From Cellulomonas sp. URHE0023 (lineage in GTDB: Bacteria > Actinomycetota > Actinomycetes > Actinomycetales > Cellulomonadaceae), in assembly GCF_000688475.1 (NCBI RefSeq), contig NZ_JIAN01000011.1, positions 62,001-126,000 of the forward strand: DNA of 64,000 nucleotides, written 5' to 3'. The notes under the pieces are model-generated. The model saw only the letters and a program-made list of their open reading frames with translations. It did not search any database and was not told the DNA's origin. Both the position numbers and the translations under genes were made by a program. Shown here in pieces: positions 40,793 to 49,218 of this stretch; position 1 is the first letter of the stretch, and each line of letters starts with the position of its first letter.

Positions 40793-41941
40793 GTGCGAGC
40801 AATGGTCTACAGAGGTCCGTACAAGATCCGCGTCGAGGAGAAGGACGTCCCACGGATCGAGCACCCGAACGACGCGATCGTCCGAGTCACGTTGGCGGCC
40901 ATCTGCGGCTCCGACCTGCACCTTTACCACGGCATGATGCCCGACACCCGTATCGGGCACACGTTCGGGCACGAGTTCATCGGCGTCGTCGACCAGGTCG
41001 GGCCGTCCGTCCAGAACCTGTCGGTCGGTGACCGCGTGATGGTCCCGTTCAACGTGTACTGCGGGTCGTGCTTCTTCTGCGCCCGCGGCCTGTACTCGAA
41101 CTGCCACAACGTCAACCCGAACGCGACCGCGGTCGGCGGGATCTACGGCTACTCGCACACGACCGGCGGGTACGACGGCGGCCAGGCCGAGTACGTCCGG
41201 GTGCCGTTCGCGGACGTCGGACCCCAGCGCATCCCGGAGTGGCTGGACGACGAGGACGCGGTGCTCCTGACAGACGCGCTGTCCACCGGGTACTTCGGGG
41301 CCCAGCTCGGCGACATCCACGAGGGTGACGTCGTCGTCGTCCTCGGAGCCGGCCCTGTCGGCCTGTTCGCCGCGCGCTCCGCATGGCTGATGGGGGCCGG
41401 CCGGGTCATCGTCGTCGACCACCTCGACTACCGGCTGGAGAAGGCCAGGACCTTCGCGTACGCGGAGACGGTCAACTTCGCCGAGCACGACGACCTGGTG
41501 GTGCTGCTGAAGAAGATGACCGACCACCTGGGCGCCGACGTCGTCATCGATGCGGTGGGTGCGGAGGCGGACGGCAACCTGATGCAGCACGTCACGAGCG
41601 CCAAGCTGAAGCTGCAGGGAGGCTCGCCGGTCGCGCTCAACTGGGCCATCGACTCGGTGCGCAAGGGCGGCACGGTCTCCGTGATGGGCGCCTACGGTCC
41701 GCTCTTCAGCGCCGTGAAGTTCGGTGACGCCATGAACAAGGGGCTCACGATCCGCACCAACCAGGCGCCCGTGAAGCGGCAGTGGCCGCGGCTGTTCAAG
41801 CACATCCGCAACGGCTACCTCAAGCCCAGCGACATCGTCACCCATCGGATCCCGCTCGAGCACATCGCCGAGGGGTATCACACGTTCTCCGCGAAGCTCG
41901 ACGGGTGCATCAAGACGCTCGTCGTGCCGGACGCGGCCTGA
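40793..41941 (+). CDS. Zinc-dependent alcohol dehydrogenase (formaldehyde dehydrogenase-like)
   Basis: A 382-residue MDR-family dehydrogenase. Catalytic zinc ligands appear in AAICGSDLH and GHTFGHEF, structural zinc cysteines in YCGSCFFCARGLYSNC, and the NAD-binding loop in VVVLGAGPVGLFAA. The pattern matches the glutathione-independent formaldehyde dehydrogenase-like branch. The GTG at 40793 (MRAMVYRGPYKIRVEE) has GGTGGTGAG just upstream; an ATG at 40802 is a minor alternative. First of a plus-strand run ending in the antiporter. Confidence 0.9.
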   Translation: MRAMVYRGPYKIRVEEKDVPRIEHPNDAIVRVTLAAICGSDLHLYHGMMPDTRIGHTFGHEFIGVVDQVGPSVQNLSVGDRVMVPFNVYCGSCFFCARGLYSNCHNVNPNATAVGGIYGYSHTTGGYDGGQAEYVRVPFADVGPQRIPEWLDDEDAVLLTDALSTGYFGAQLGDIHEGDVVVVLGAGPVGLFAARSAWLMGAGRVIVVDHLDYRLEKARTFAYAETVNFAEHDDLVVLLKKMTDHLGADVVIDAVGAEADGNLMQHVTSAKLKLQGGSPVALNWAIDSVRKGGTVSVMGAYGPLFSAVKFGDAMNKGLTIRTNQAPVKRQWPRLFKHIRNGYLKPSDIVTHRIPLEHIAEGYHTFSAKLDGCIKTLVVPDAA

Positions 41942-41953
41942 GGAGAGGACACC

Positions 41954-42544
41954 ATGACCTACACATCCGAGAAGCCGCCGCTCGCCGAGCCGACCGACCA
42001 GCTGCGCGCGCGCATCCCCGGCTGGGGTGCCGACCTGGACCCCGCCGACCGCCCGTCCGTCCCGCGCGAACGGTTCGACCTCGATACCGGTGCCCACTGG
42101 GACTTCCCCGAGCGGCAAGAGGAGCGGGTACCGCGCGAACGCTCGATCGAGCACGCGTTCCTCACGCCGGTGTTCGGCACGGCTCAACCTCTGCGGGGCG
42201 TGTCCGGCGCCGTGCGCGCCTACGCGTACAAGCGGTACAGCGAGGCCCGCGCAGCGCACTGGCTCCTGCTCGTCCTCGGTGACCGGGTCGACGCCATCGA
42301 GCATCACGCGTCCTCGCTGCTGACCCTGCGTCCCGACAACCCCGTCACCGAGACCGGGGTGCTCAGCGAGGTCCGTCGGCACGGACTGAGGTCCCGCATG
42401 GAGGGCCACCGCGTGGACCGGGTGCACCAGCCCCTCGATCCCGTCCTGGTCGGCGGCCCGTGGGTGGTCGCCGCGGTGGCGGGCGTCGTCGCCGTGACGC
42501 TCGTCGGCCGAGCCGCACGCGCTCGGCTCGTGCGGCGTCCGTGA
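41954..42544 (+). CDS. Hypothetical protein with C-terminal membrane helix
   Basis: A 196-residue protein, 12 bases downstream of the dehydrogenase with GGAGAGGA before its ATG. It has Pro/Arg/Asp-rich stretches (WGADLDPADRPSVPRERFDLDTGAHWDFPERQ), a central helical region with AYKRYSEARAAHWLLLVLGDRVDAIEHHA and a C-terminal hydrophobic helix at about 166-185 followed by basic residues. I do not recognise the family; its position suggests it travels with the dehydrogenase. Confidence 0.7.
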   Translation: MTYTSEKPPLAEPTDQLRARIPGWGADLDPADRPSVPRERFDLDTGAHWDFPERQEERVPRERSIEHAFLTPVFGTAQPLRGVSGAVRAYAYKRYSEARAAHWLLLVLGDRVDAIEHHASSLLTLRPDNPVTETGVLSEVRRHGLRSRMEGHRVDRVHQPLDPVLVGGPWVVAAVAGVVAVTLVGRAARARLVRRP

Positions 42545-42605
42545 ACCGCAGCACAGACGCATGCCGGGGTTGCCGCGGACAGCAACGGGGACGAAGGGAC
42601 CCCTC

Positions 42606-42983
42606 GTGAACACCTGGACAGCGGACGAGCTCCGCACGATCGCCCAGGTCGATGAGCTGCAGGTGGCGTCGCGGCGCCCCGACGGGAGCATGCGCCCGTT
42701 CGTGACGATCTGGTTCACGGTCCTCGGCGAGGACGTCTACATCCGCTCGGCACACGGGCCGCAGAACGGCTGGTTCCGTCGGTCCAGGGAGTCCCGCACC
42801 GGTCGGGTGCGCATCGGCGACGTCGAGAAGGCCGTGGCCTTCCAGACAGGTGACGACGCGCCGCACGACGCCATAGATGCGGCGTTGCACGCCAAGTACG
42901 ACCGGTACGGACCCGGACCGGTCGGGGCCATCGTCGGTCCGAGCGCCGCTGAGGTGACCCTGCGCGTCCTCCCGACGCGCTGA
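42606..42983 (+). CDS. DUF2255-family protein
   Basis: A 125-residue protein with WTADELRTIAQVDELQVASRRPDGSMRPFVTIWFTVLGEDVYIRS and GWFRRSRESRTGRVR, the DUF2255 pattern (a split-barrel, flavin-binding-like fold). Function unknown. GTG start at 42606; the frame extending upstream to 42561 lacks conservation. Confidence 0.82.
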   Translation: MNTWTADELRTIAQVDELQVASRRPDGSMRPFVTIWFTVLGEDVYIRSAHGPQNGWFRRSRESRTGRVRIGDVEKAVAFQTGDDAPHDAIDAALHAKYDRYGPGPVGAIVGPSAAEVTLRVLPTR

Positions 42984-43028
42984 CCGGCAGCACCCGACCC
43001 AGGTGCACGACCTGCAGGAGCGCTGACG

Positions 43029-44609
43029 ATGTTCGGACTTGAGCTCGTCGTCGTCCTCGGCGTGACGATCCTGGTGTGCGGGCTCGTCGGGCGGCGCATG
43101 CACATCGCGTCGCCGGTCCTGCTGCTGCTCGCCGGTGTGATGCTCGGCTTCGCACCGGCGCTGCGGCAGGCTCAGCTCCCGCCCGAGCTGATGCTCCTGG
43201 TGTTCCTGCCGCTCCTGCTCTACTGGGAGTCGCTGACGACGTCCCTGCGCGAGATCCGCGCCAACTTCCGCGGCATCGTGCTCACGAGCACGCTCCTGGT
43301 GGTCGTCACCGCGTGGGCGGTCGCCGCGACGGCACACGTGGCCGGCGTCCCGTGGGGACCTGCGTGGGTGCTGGGAGCAGCCCTCGCACCCACCGACGCG
43401 ACGGCGGTCGGGGCACTGGCCCGGTTGCTCCCCCGCCGCACCGTCACCATCCTGCGGGCCGAGAGCCTCGTCAACGACGGCACCGCGCTGGTCCTCTACG
43501 GTGTCGCCGTCGGGGTCACCGTGGGTGAGCAGACCCTCACGGCCGGGCACATCGCGTGGCTCGTGGTCCTGGCCTACGGTGGCGGCCTCCTCGTCGGCGC
43601 CCTGGTCGCGCTGCTCGGCGTGCAGGTCCGGCGGCGGGTCACCGACCCGCTGCTCAGCAACGTGGCCGTCCTGCTGCTGCCGTTCACCGCCTACCTGCTC
43701 GCCGAGCTCATCGAGGCCTCCGGAGTGCTGGCCGTGGTCGTCTGCGGGCTCGCCATGAGCCAGGTCGGCCCTCGGATCGGCCGCGCGGGGGCCCGCCAGC
43801 AGATGACCGCCTTCTGGACCGTGTCCACCTACCTGCTCAACGCCTCCCTGTTCGTCCTCGTGGGTATCGAGGCACAGACGGCCGCGCGCAACCTCGTGAG
43901 CATCGAGCCCGCCACCGCGGTCGTGGTCGTTCTGGCCGTCTGCGTCGTGATTCTCACGGTGCGACTGACCTTCCTCGTCGTGTCGGCGTACGCCATCCGG
44001 CTGCTCGACCGTCGCCCCGAGCAGCGGCTGCGTCGCATGAGCAACCGTGCGCGCGTGCTGAGCACCGTGGCCGGCGTCCGTGGTGCCGTCTCGCTCGCCG
44101 CTGCGCTGGCCGTCCCGACCACCCTGGCGTCCGGCGAGCCCTTCCCTGACCGGGACCTGATCATCTTCGTCACCGCCGGCGTCGTCGCGACGACGCTCGT
44201 CGTCCAGGGTCTGCTCCTCGCCCCGACCGCCCGCTGGGCGCATCTTCCGGACGACGACCAGGTCACCACCGAACGGCAGCTGGCTGAGCAGGTGGCGACC
44301 GAGGACGCGCTCGCGGCCATGGACGACCTCGCCCTCGAGCTGGGTACCGATGCGCGCATCGTCGGCCGACTGCGCGGCGAGTACGACAAGCACCTGCGCG
44401 TCCTGCGGGCCCGGGCATCCGACGACGAGTCGAGCGATCCCATGGTGCGCTACGCCGAGCAGGACACCGCGCTGCGTCTCGCGCTCCTGGGCCACAAGCG
44501 CGAGACGGTGCTGCGACTGCGCGACGAACGCAGGATCGACGACACGGTCCTGCGCCAGGTCCAGGCCCGTCTCGACATCGAGGAGCTCCGGCTCGCGCGC
44601 GGAGAGTGA
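43029..44609 (+). CDS. Na+/H+ antiporter (CPA1 family)
   Basis: A 526-residue antiporter with about 12 membrane helices. APTDATAVGALARLLPRRTVTILRAESLVNDGTALVLY contains the ion-binding Asp and the conserved ESLVNDGTA of CPA1 members. GVRGAVSLAAALAVP is the second conserved segment. A soluble C-terminal tail of about 100 residues, rich in Arg/Glu, is probably regulatory. GGAGCGCTG precedes the ATG. Confidence 0.92.
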   Translation: MFGLELVVVLGVTILVCGLVGRRMHIASPVLLLLAGVMLGFAPALRQAQLPPELMLLVFLPLLLYWESLTTSLREIRANFRGIVLTSTLLVVVTAWAVAATAHVAGVPWGPAWVLGAALAPTDATAVGALARLLPRRTVTILRAESLVNDGTALVLYGVAVGVTVGEQTLTAGHIAWLVVLAYGGGLLVGALVALLGVQVRRRVTDPLLSNVAVLLLPFTAYLLAELIEASGVLAVVVCGLAMSQVGPRIGRAGARQQMTAFWTVSTYLLNASLFVLVGIEAQTAARNLVSIEPATAVVVVLAVCVVILTVRLTFLVVSAYAIRLLDRRPEQRLRRMSNRARVLSTVAGVRGAVSLAAALAVPTTLASGEPFPDRDLIIFVTAGVVATTLVVQGLLLAPTARWAHLPDDDQVTTERQLAEQVATEDALAAMDDLALELGTDARIVGRLRGEYDKHLRVLRARASDDESSDPMVRYAEQDTALRLALLGHKRETVLRLRDERRIDDTVLRQVQARLDIEELRLARGE

Positions 44610-44702
44610 ACACCGCGGCCTGCCGCCGTCGCGTCACGAGCCAAGGACTCGACCCTGCGTGACTACTCACCGCCCGGTTCGTAGGATGCCTCGGCTCGTC
44701 TG

Positions 44703-45500
44703 TCAGGCAGGCAGCTCGAAGGGCAGGTCGAGCCCGTCCAGGGCGTGGCGGCACGAGCACTCGTCGTCGACCGGCAGTGCAGCGACGACCTCGGTGAGCA
44801 CCGTGCGCAGCTCGGCGACGCTGCGCGCGAACTGCTCGAGAACGGCCTGGTGGCTGACGGCTCCTGCTGCCTCGACGCCGGCGTCCGCGTCGGTGACCAC
44901 GGCCAGGCCGGTGTAGCAGAGGGCGAGCTCGCGGGCCAGGACCGTCTCCGGCATCCCGGTCATTCCCACGACGTCACCGCCCGCGACCGCGTTGCGCCGG
45001 GACTCGGCGCGCGTCGAGAACCGGGGGCCCTGGATGACCACGAGCGTCCCGCCGTCCACGACCGGCATCGGGCCCGACCGTACGGCCGTGCGTCCCTGCG
45101 GGCAGTACGGGTCGGCGAAGCCGACGTGCACGACAGCACCGGGCGCGTCGTAGTACGTGGAGTCGCGGCCCCAGGTCGAGTCGATGATCTGGTCGGGGAC
45201 GACGAGCGTGCCCGGCGCCAGGTCGGGGCGCAGCGCACCCACCGCGCCGGGCGCCAGGACGCGTCGCACACCGAGGCTGCGCAGCGCCCACAGGTTGGCC
45301 CGGTACGGCACACGGTGCGGCGGGAAGCGGTGGTCGGCGCCGTGCCGGGGCAGGAAGGCCACGTCCCGCCCACCGAGCCTGCCCACGTGGATTGAGTCGC
45401 TCGGGTCCCCGAACGGCGTCGTCACGGTGACCCGCGACGGGTCGACCAGCAGCTCGTACAGGCCTGATCCGCCGATGATCCCGATAGGCGATGCGTTCAT
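44703..45500 (-). CDS. mtnP: S-methyl-5'-thioadenosine phosphorylase (MTAP/PNP family)
   Basis: A 265-residue phosphorylase: IGIIGGSGLYELL at the start, FLPRHGADHRFPPHRVPYRANLWALRSLGV, IQGPRFSTRAESR and VVGMTGMPETVLARELALCY. It should split methylthioadenosine to adenine and 5-methylthioribose-1-phosphate. The orthologue in M. tuberculosis is Rv0535, next to the methylthioxylose genes, and the same neighbours occur here. The ATG has TACGGT six bases upstream, so the mRNA is likely leaderless. Confidence 0.88.
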   Translation of the reverse strand: MNASPIGIIGGSGLYELLVDPSRVTVTTPFGDPSDSIHVGRLGGRDVAFLPRHGADHRFPPHRVPYRANLWALRSLGVRRVLAPGAVGALRPDLAPGTLVVPDQIIDSTWGRDSTYYDAPGAVVHVGFADPYCPQGRTAVRSGPMPVVDGGTLVVIQGPRFSTRAESRRNAVAGGDVVGMTGMPETVLARELALCYTGLAVVTDADAGVEAAGAVSHQAVLEQFARSVAELRTVLTEVVAALPVDDECSCRHALDGLDLPFELPA

Positions 45501-45506
45501 GCGGCG

Positions 45507-45607
45507 ACCGTAGCCCGAGGTGAGAGCCCGAAGCCTTCGCTGCAGCGATCCGTCAGGATCCCGTCATCGTCGCCGGCCTGCCGCACCGGGCGCGACCCGG
45601 AGATGCT
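45507..45607. promoter_or_regulatory. Divergent MTAP/epimerase promoters with CCGTCA direct repeat (site a)
   Basis: Plus-strand CCGTCAGGATCCCGTCATC spans 45550-45568, two CCGTCA copies 11 bp apart. Thirty-five bases downstream is GATGCT (45602-45607), a weak -10 six bases before the epimerase ATG. The MTAP -10, TACGGT, is on the minus strand at 45512-45507. The repeat matches sites at 48505 and 52170, each 34 bases from a -10. Confidence 0.7.
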
Positions 45608-45613
45608 GGAGGC

Positions 45614-46627
45614 ATGCGCGTCCTCGTCACCGGTGGAGCCGGGTTCATCGGCCGTCCCACCGTCCAGATCCTCGCCGCGGCCGGTCATGACGTGACCGTG
45701 CTCGACTCCCTGCGACCCGACGTGCACCCGGCCGCACCGCAGGTCCCCGGCGGGCGGCTGGTGCGCGGCGACGTCCGCGACGAGGATCTCGTCGGGACGC
45801 TCACCCACGACGCGGACGTCGTGGTCCACCTGGCCGCGAAGGTCGGCCTCGGGGTCGACCTCGGCGACATCGTTGACTACGTCTCCTCGAACGACCTGGG
45901 AACCGCGTGCGTCCTGCGGGTCGCGGCGACCGAGGGTGTGGCCAAGGTCGTGTTCGCGAGCTCGATGGTCGTCTACGGGGAGGGTGCCTACGACTGCCCG
46001 GAGCACGGCAGGGTCGCGCCCGGACCGCGCAGACCGACGGACCTGGACGCGGGGATCTTCGACCCGCGCTGCCCCCGCTGCGACGCCGTTCTGGCGCCGA
46101 CCCTGGTGGCCGAGGACGCGCCCCTCGATCCCCGGAACGTCTACGCAGCGACCAAGGTGCACGGCGAGCACCTGCTGTCCGCGTGGGTGCGGGAGACGGG
46201 CGGGAGCGCCGTCGCGCTCCGGTTCCACAACGTCTACGGCCCAGGATCCCCGCGGGACACGCCCTATGCGGGCGTGGCGTCGCTCTTCCGGTCCGAGCTG
46301 GCCGCGGGACGGCCTCCACGCGTGTTCGAGGACGGCGGCCAGCGCCGTGACTTCGTGCACGTGCACGACGTGGCGGCAGCCGTCGGCGCCGCAGCTCGCG
46401 CGGACACCGCGGGCTTCGCCGCGCTGAACGTGGGATCGGGCACGGTGACCACCGTCGGCGGCCTCGCCGAGGCGCTCGCTCACGCGGTCGGCGGGCCGGA
46501 GCCGGTGGTGACCGGGCAGTACCGGCTCGGGGACGTCCGGCACGTCACTGCGTCGTCCGCACGGGCCCGTGAGGTGCTCGGCTGGCACGCGACGACGTCA
46601 CTGGCGGACGGGCTCGCGCACAGCTAG
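45614..46627 (+). CDS. NAD-dependent epimerase/dehydratase with inserted Cys/His cluster
   Basis: A 337-residue extended short-chain dehydrogenase. Rossmann motif VTGGAGFIG at residues 5-13, catalytic Ser near 117 (FASSMVVYGEG) and YAATK with Tyr177/Lys181. Between them is an insertion with Cys128, His131, Cys153 and Cys156 (YDCPEHG and RCPRCDA), a plausible zinc site. It corresponds in length and position to Rv0536 (GalE3). In this context it may epimerise a methylthiopentose intermediate. Stop codon shares CTAG with the convergent kinase stop. Confidence 0.87.
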   Translation: MRVLVTGGAGFIGRPTVQILAAAGHDVTVLDSLRPDVHPAAPQVPGGRLVRGDVRDEDLVGTLTHDADVVVHLAAKVGLGVDLGDIVDYVSSNDLGTACVLRVAATEGVAKVVFASSMVVYGEGAYDCPEHGRVAPGPRRPTDLDAGIFDPRCPRCDAVLAPTLVAEDAPLDPRNVYAATKVHGEHLLSAWVRETGGSAVALRFHNVYGPGSPRDTPYAGVASLFRSELAAGRPPRVFEDGGQRRDFVHVHDVAAAVGAAARADTAGFAALNVGSGTVTTVGGLAEALAHAVGGPEPVVTGQYRLGDVRHVTASSARAREVLGWHATTSLADGLAHS

Positions 46628-47730
46628 CTGGCCGGGAGCAGGACCTCGAACAGGCAGCCACCGTCGGTCGCCTCGACGCCCACCCGCCCGCCGTGGGCCG
46701 CGACGACGGTGCCGACGATCGCCAGGCCGAGACCCGACGCGCCGACGCCGACGGGGACGCCGTGGCCCTGGAAGCCCTCGTCGAACACGTGCGCCCGGTC
46801 GTCGTCGGGGATGCCGCCGCACGTGTCCTCGACGGCGACCCGGACCTGACCGTCGGCGCGGCGACCCGCCACGCGCACCGTCCCGCCCGAGCCGCTGCTG
46901 CGCACCGCGTTGCCCACGAGGTTGTCGAGCACCCGGGCCAGCTCCTCGGAGACGCCGCGCACCCGCAGGCCCGGCTGCACGTCGACCTCGAGCGCGACGG
47001 ACCGCGCGGCCGCACCCGCCGCCGAGTGGGCCAGCACCTCGTTGAGGACCTCGCTGAGCGGGACGTCGGTCGGGAGGGGCTGGGTGGGTACGGCCTCCGT
47101 GCGCGACAGCTCGGCGAGGTCGTCGATCATGCGTCCGAGCCGGTCGGTCGCCGCCTCGATCCCGGCGTACGCCGAGCCCGTGTCCACCAGGACCCCGTCG
47201 CGCAGCCCGTCGACCGTCGCGCGGATCCCGGACAAGGGCGACCGCAGGTCGTGGCTGACGAACGCCAGCACCTGGCGCCGCGCGGACTCCAGCGCCTGCT
47301 CGCGCGCGCGGGACGCCTCGAGGCTCGACCGGGTCCGCGCGAGCTCAGCTCCGAGCTCGGCCAGCTCGGCGGTGACCGGTCCGACGGCAGGCCCGGTGGA
47401 CCCGGCAGCCAGCGCGCGGGCCTGCTCCCCCACGGACCGCACGTCCGCCAGCAGCATCCGACCGAGCAGCACGGCCAGGACGACGGCCGGCACGGAGGAC
47501 AGGACGAGGACCAGGCGGGCGACGGCCGCGTCGTGGTCCGACAGGAACATCGCACCGACGTTGATCCACAGGGCCAGCCCGATCACCGCGGCCGGCACGA
47601 GCGCCGTCACCACGAGCGCGGCGACCAGCGAGGCGCGACGGACGCGGCTGACGACGAGGGCGCCCACGAGCCCGACGCCGAGCGCGCACAGCGCGGTCAT
47701 GCCGGCCATGAACCACAGGTCCCGGCTCAT
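46624..47730 (-). CDS. Two-component sensor histidine kinase
   Basis: A 368-residue kinase with an N-terminal membrane region of about three helices (8-28, 36-57, 71-91) and very little extracytoplasmic sequence, so it may sense a signal in the membrane. A HAMP-like linker leads to the H-box LAFVSHDLRSPLSGIRATVDGL (His160), then LVGNAVRSSGSGG and EDTCGGIPDDD, and GLGLAIVGTVVAAHGG. ATGA overlap with the regulator gene. Controls the surrounding methylthio-sugar-type genes by inference. Confidence 0.92.
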   Translation of the reverse strand: MSRDLWFMAGMTALCALGVGLVGALVVSRVRRASLVAALVVTALVPAAVIGLALWINVGAMFLSDHDAAVARLVLVLSSVPAVVLAVLLGRMLLADVRSVGEQARALAAGSTGPAVGPVTAELAELGAELARTRSSLEASRAREQALESARRQVLAFVSHDLRSPLSGIRATVDGLRDGVLVDTGSAYAGIEAATDRLGRMIDDLAELSRTEAVPTQPLPTDVPLSEVLNEVLAHSAAGAAARSVALEVDVQPGLRVRGVSEELARVLDNLVGNAVRSSGSGGTVRVAGRRADGQVRVAVEDTCGGIPDDDRAHVFDEGFQGHGVPVGVGASGLGLAIVGTVVAAHGGRVGVEATDGGCLFEVLLPAS

Positions 47731-48443
47731 CGCACCGCTCCGAGGGCTGCGGCGAGCTCGTCGGCCGTCGCGAGCCGGTAGCCGGTGCCGCGGACCGTCG
47801 TCAGGATCACGGGCGAGGCCGGGTCGGGCTCGAACTTGCGGCGCAGGCGCCGGACGTGGACGACGACGGTCGAGTCGTCGCCGAAGTCCCACCCCCACAC
47901 GCGGCGCAGCAGCTCTCGGGTGCCGAACGTGGACCCGGCGTTCCGGGCGAGGAACATCAGTAGGTCGAACTCGCGCGGCGCGAGCGTCTGGGTGTCCCGG
48001 CCGAACGTCGCGGTGCGGATCGTCGGGTCGAGCGTCAGCGGACCGACCGTGAAGGGGCGGGAGCCGTCGCCCGGGTGGATGTCACCGCGTCGCAGCAGGG
48101 CGTGCAGCCGGAGCACGAGCTCGCGCGGGCTGAACGGCTTGGTCAGGTAGTCGTCGGCACCGAACTCCAGGCCGACGATCCGGTCGTCGACCGTGTCGAG
48201 GCCGGACAGGAGCACCACCGGGGTGCGGTCGGCGTCGAGCCGCATCTTGCGCAGCAGGTCCAGACCCGACGCACCCGGCAGACGCACGTCCAGCACCACG
48301 GCGTCGGGGCGCAGCTCGCGCCACAACCGTTCGCCGTCGCGCGCGTCGCCGGCGACCTCGGCGTGCACGCCGTCGGCCTCGAGGTAAGCGGCGATGCTGC
48401 GCACCACGAGCTCCTCGTCGTCCACCACCAGAACCGTCGGCAT
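47727..48443 (-). CDS. OmpR-family response regulator
   Basis: A 238-residue regulator: DDEE at 8-11, phospho-Asp52 in VVLDVRLPGASGLDLL, Lys in YLTKPFSPREL, and a winged helix with LAPREFDLLMFLARNAGSTFGTRELLRRVWGWDF and VVVHVRRLRRKFEPDP...TVRGTGYRLA. TAGCGT six bases upstream of the ATG predicts a leaderless mRNA. It is the best candidate to bind the CCGTCA-N5-CCGTCA repeats near it. Confidence 0.93.
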   Translation of the reverse strand: MPTVLVVDDEELVVRSIAAYLEADGVHAEVAGDARDGERLWRELRPDAVVLDVRLPGASGLDLLRKMRLDADRTPVVLLSGLDTVDDRIVGLEFGADDYLTKPFSPRELVLRLHALLRRGDIHPGDGSRPFTVGPLTLDPTIRTATFGRDTQTLAPREFDLLMFLARNAGSTFGTRELLRRVWGWDFGDDSTVVVHVRRLRRKFEPDPASPVILTTVRGTGYRLATADELAAALGAVR

Positions 48444-48449
48444 GGGGCA

Positions 48450-48561
48450 ACGCTAGCCCGCAGGCCGTGACGTGCGGTCCGCTGCGAGCGTGGCTCCGGT
48501 CGATCCGTCAGGCAACCGTCATCCGGCGCACGACCCCCGGCCGGCGACCCCGTCCTAGCGT
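48450..48561. promoter_or_regulatory. Divergent regulator/GT2 promoters with CCGTCA direct repeat (site b)
   Basis: Minus-strand TAGCGT (48455-48450) serves the response regulator and plus-strand TAGCGT (48556-48561) serves the GT2 gene, each six bases from its ATG. Plus-strand CCGTCAGGCAACCGTCATC (48505-48523) ends its second CCGTCA at 48521, 34 bases before the GT2 -10. Confidence 0.72.
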
Positions 48562-48567
48562 GAAGAG

Positions 48568-49218
48568 ATGACCGTGGACGTCGTTCTTCCCTGCCTCGAC
48601 GAGGCGCCCGCCCTGCGTTGGCTGCTCCCCCGGCTTCCCGAGGGCACCCGCGCGGTCGTCGTCGACAACGGCTCGACCGACGGCAGCGCGGCGGTCGCAG
48701 CGGAGCTCGGTGCTCTGGTCGTGCACGAGGACCGGCGGGGGTTCGGCGCGGCCTGCCACGCAGGCCTGCTGGCCGCGACCGCGGACGTCGTCGCGTTCAT
48801 GGACGCCGACGGGAGCCTGGATCCGGCCCAGCTGCCCCGGGTGCTCGGACCGGTCCTGGACGGCGCCGCCGACCTGGTGCTCGGACGACGTCGCCCGACG
48901 ACCGCGCGGGCCTGGCCGTGGCACCTGCGCTACGCCAACCAGGTCCTGACACGTCGCCTCGAACGACGCACCGGCCTCAAGCTGCACGACCTGGGTCCCA
49001 TGCGAGCGGCGCGGCGTACCGCACTGGTGGACCTGGGGCTGACCGACCGCCGCTCCGGGTACCCGCTCGAGATGGTGGTGCGGGCCGCTGACGCGCACTG
49101 GCGCGTGGACGAGGTCGACGTCGACTACGCCCCCCGGACCGGCCGCTCGAAGGTCACCGGCACGCCGTTGGGGGTCGTGCGGGCGGTCCGCGACATGTCC
49201 GGGGTGCTGGCCTCATGA
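48568..49218 (+). CDS. Family 2 glycosyltransferase (polyprenyl-phosphate sugar synthase-like)
   Basis: A 216-residue GT2 enzyme without membrane helices: VVLPCLDEAPALRWLLPRLP, VVDNGSTDGSAAVAAELGA and VAFMDADGSLDP (DxD-type metal site), then GRRRPTTARAWPWHLRYANQ and YPLEMVVRAADAHWRVDEVDVDYAPR. Length and neighbours match Rv0539 (MtxS), which makes decaprenyl-phospho-methylthioxylose. Substrate here is inferred from context only. Start of a coupled three-gene operon. Confidence 0.87.
   Translation: MTVDVVLPCLDEAPALRWLLPRLPEGTRAVVVDNGSTDGSAAVAAELGALVVHEDRRGFGAACHAGLLAATADVVAFMDADGSLDPAQLPRVLGPVLDGAADLVLGRRRPTTARAWPWHLRYANQVLTRRLERRTGLKLHDLGPMRAARRTALVDLGLTDRRSGYPLEMVVRAADAHWRVDEVDVDYAPRTGRSKVTGTPLGVVRAVRDMSGVLAS

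Noticed and set aside
40549..42718. 793-codon minus-strand frame upstream of the small membrane protein
   Set aside because: It is antisense to the alcohol dehydrogenase; only the last 70 codons, with their own start and Shine-Dalgarno-like sequence, look genuine.
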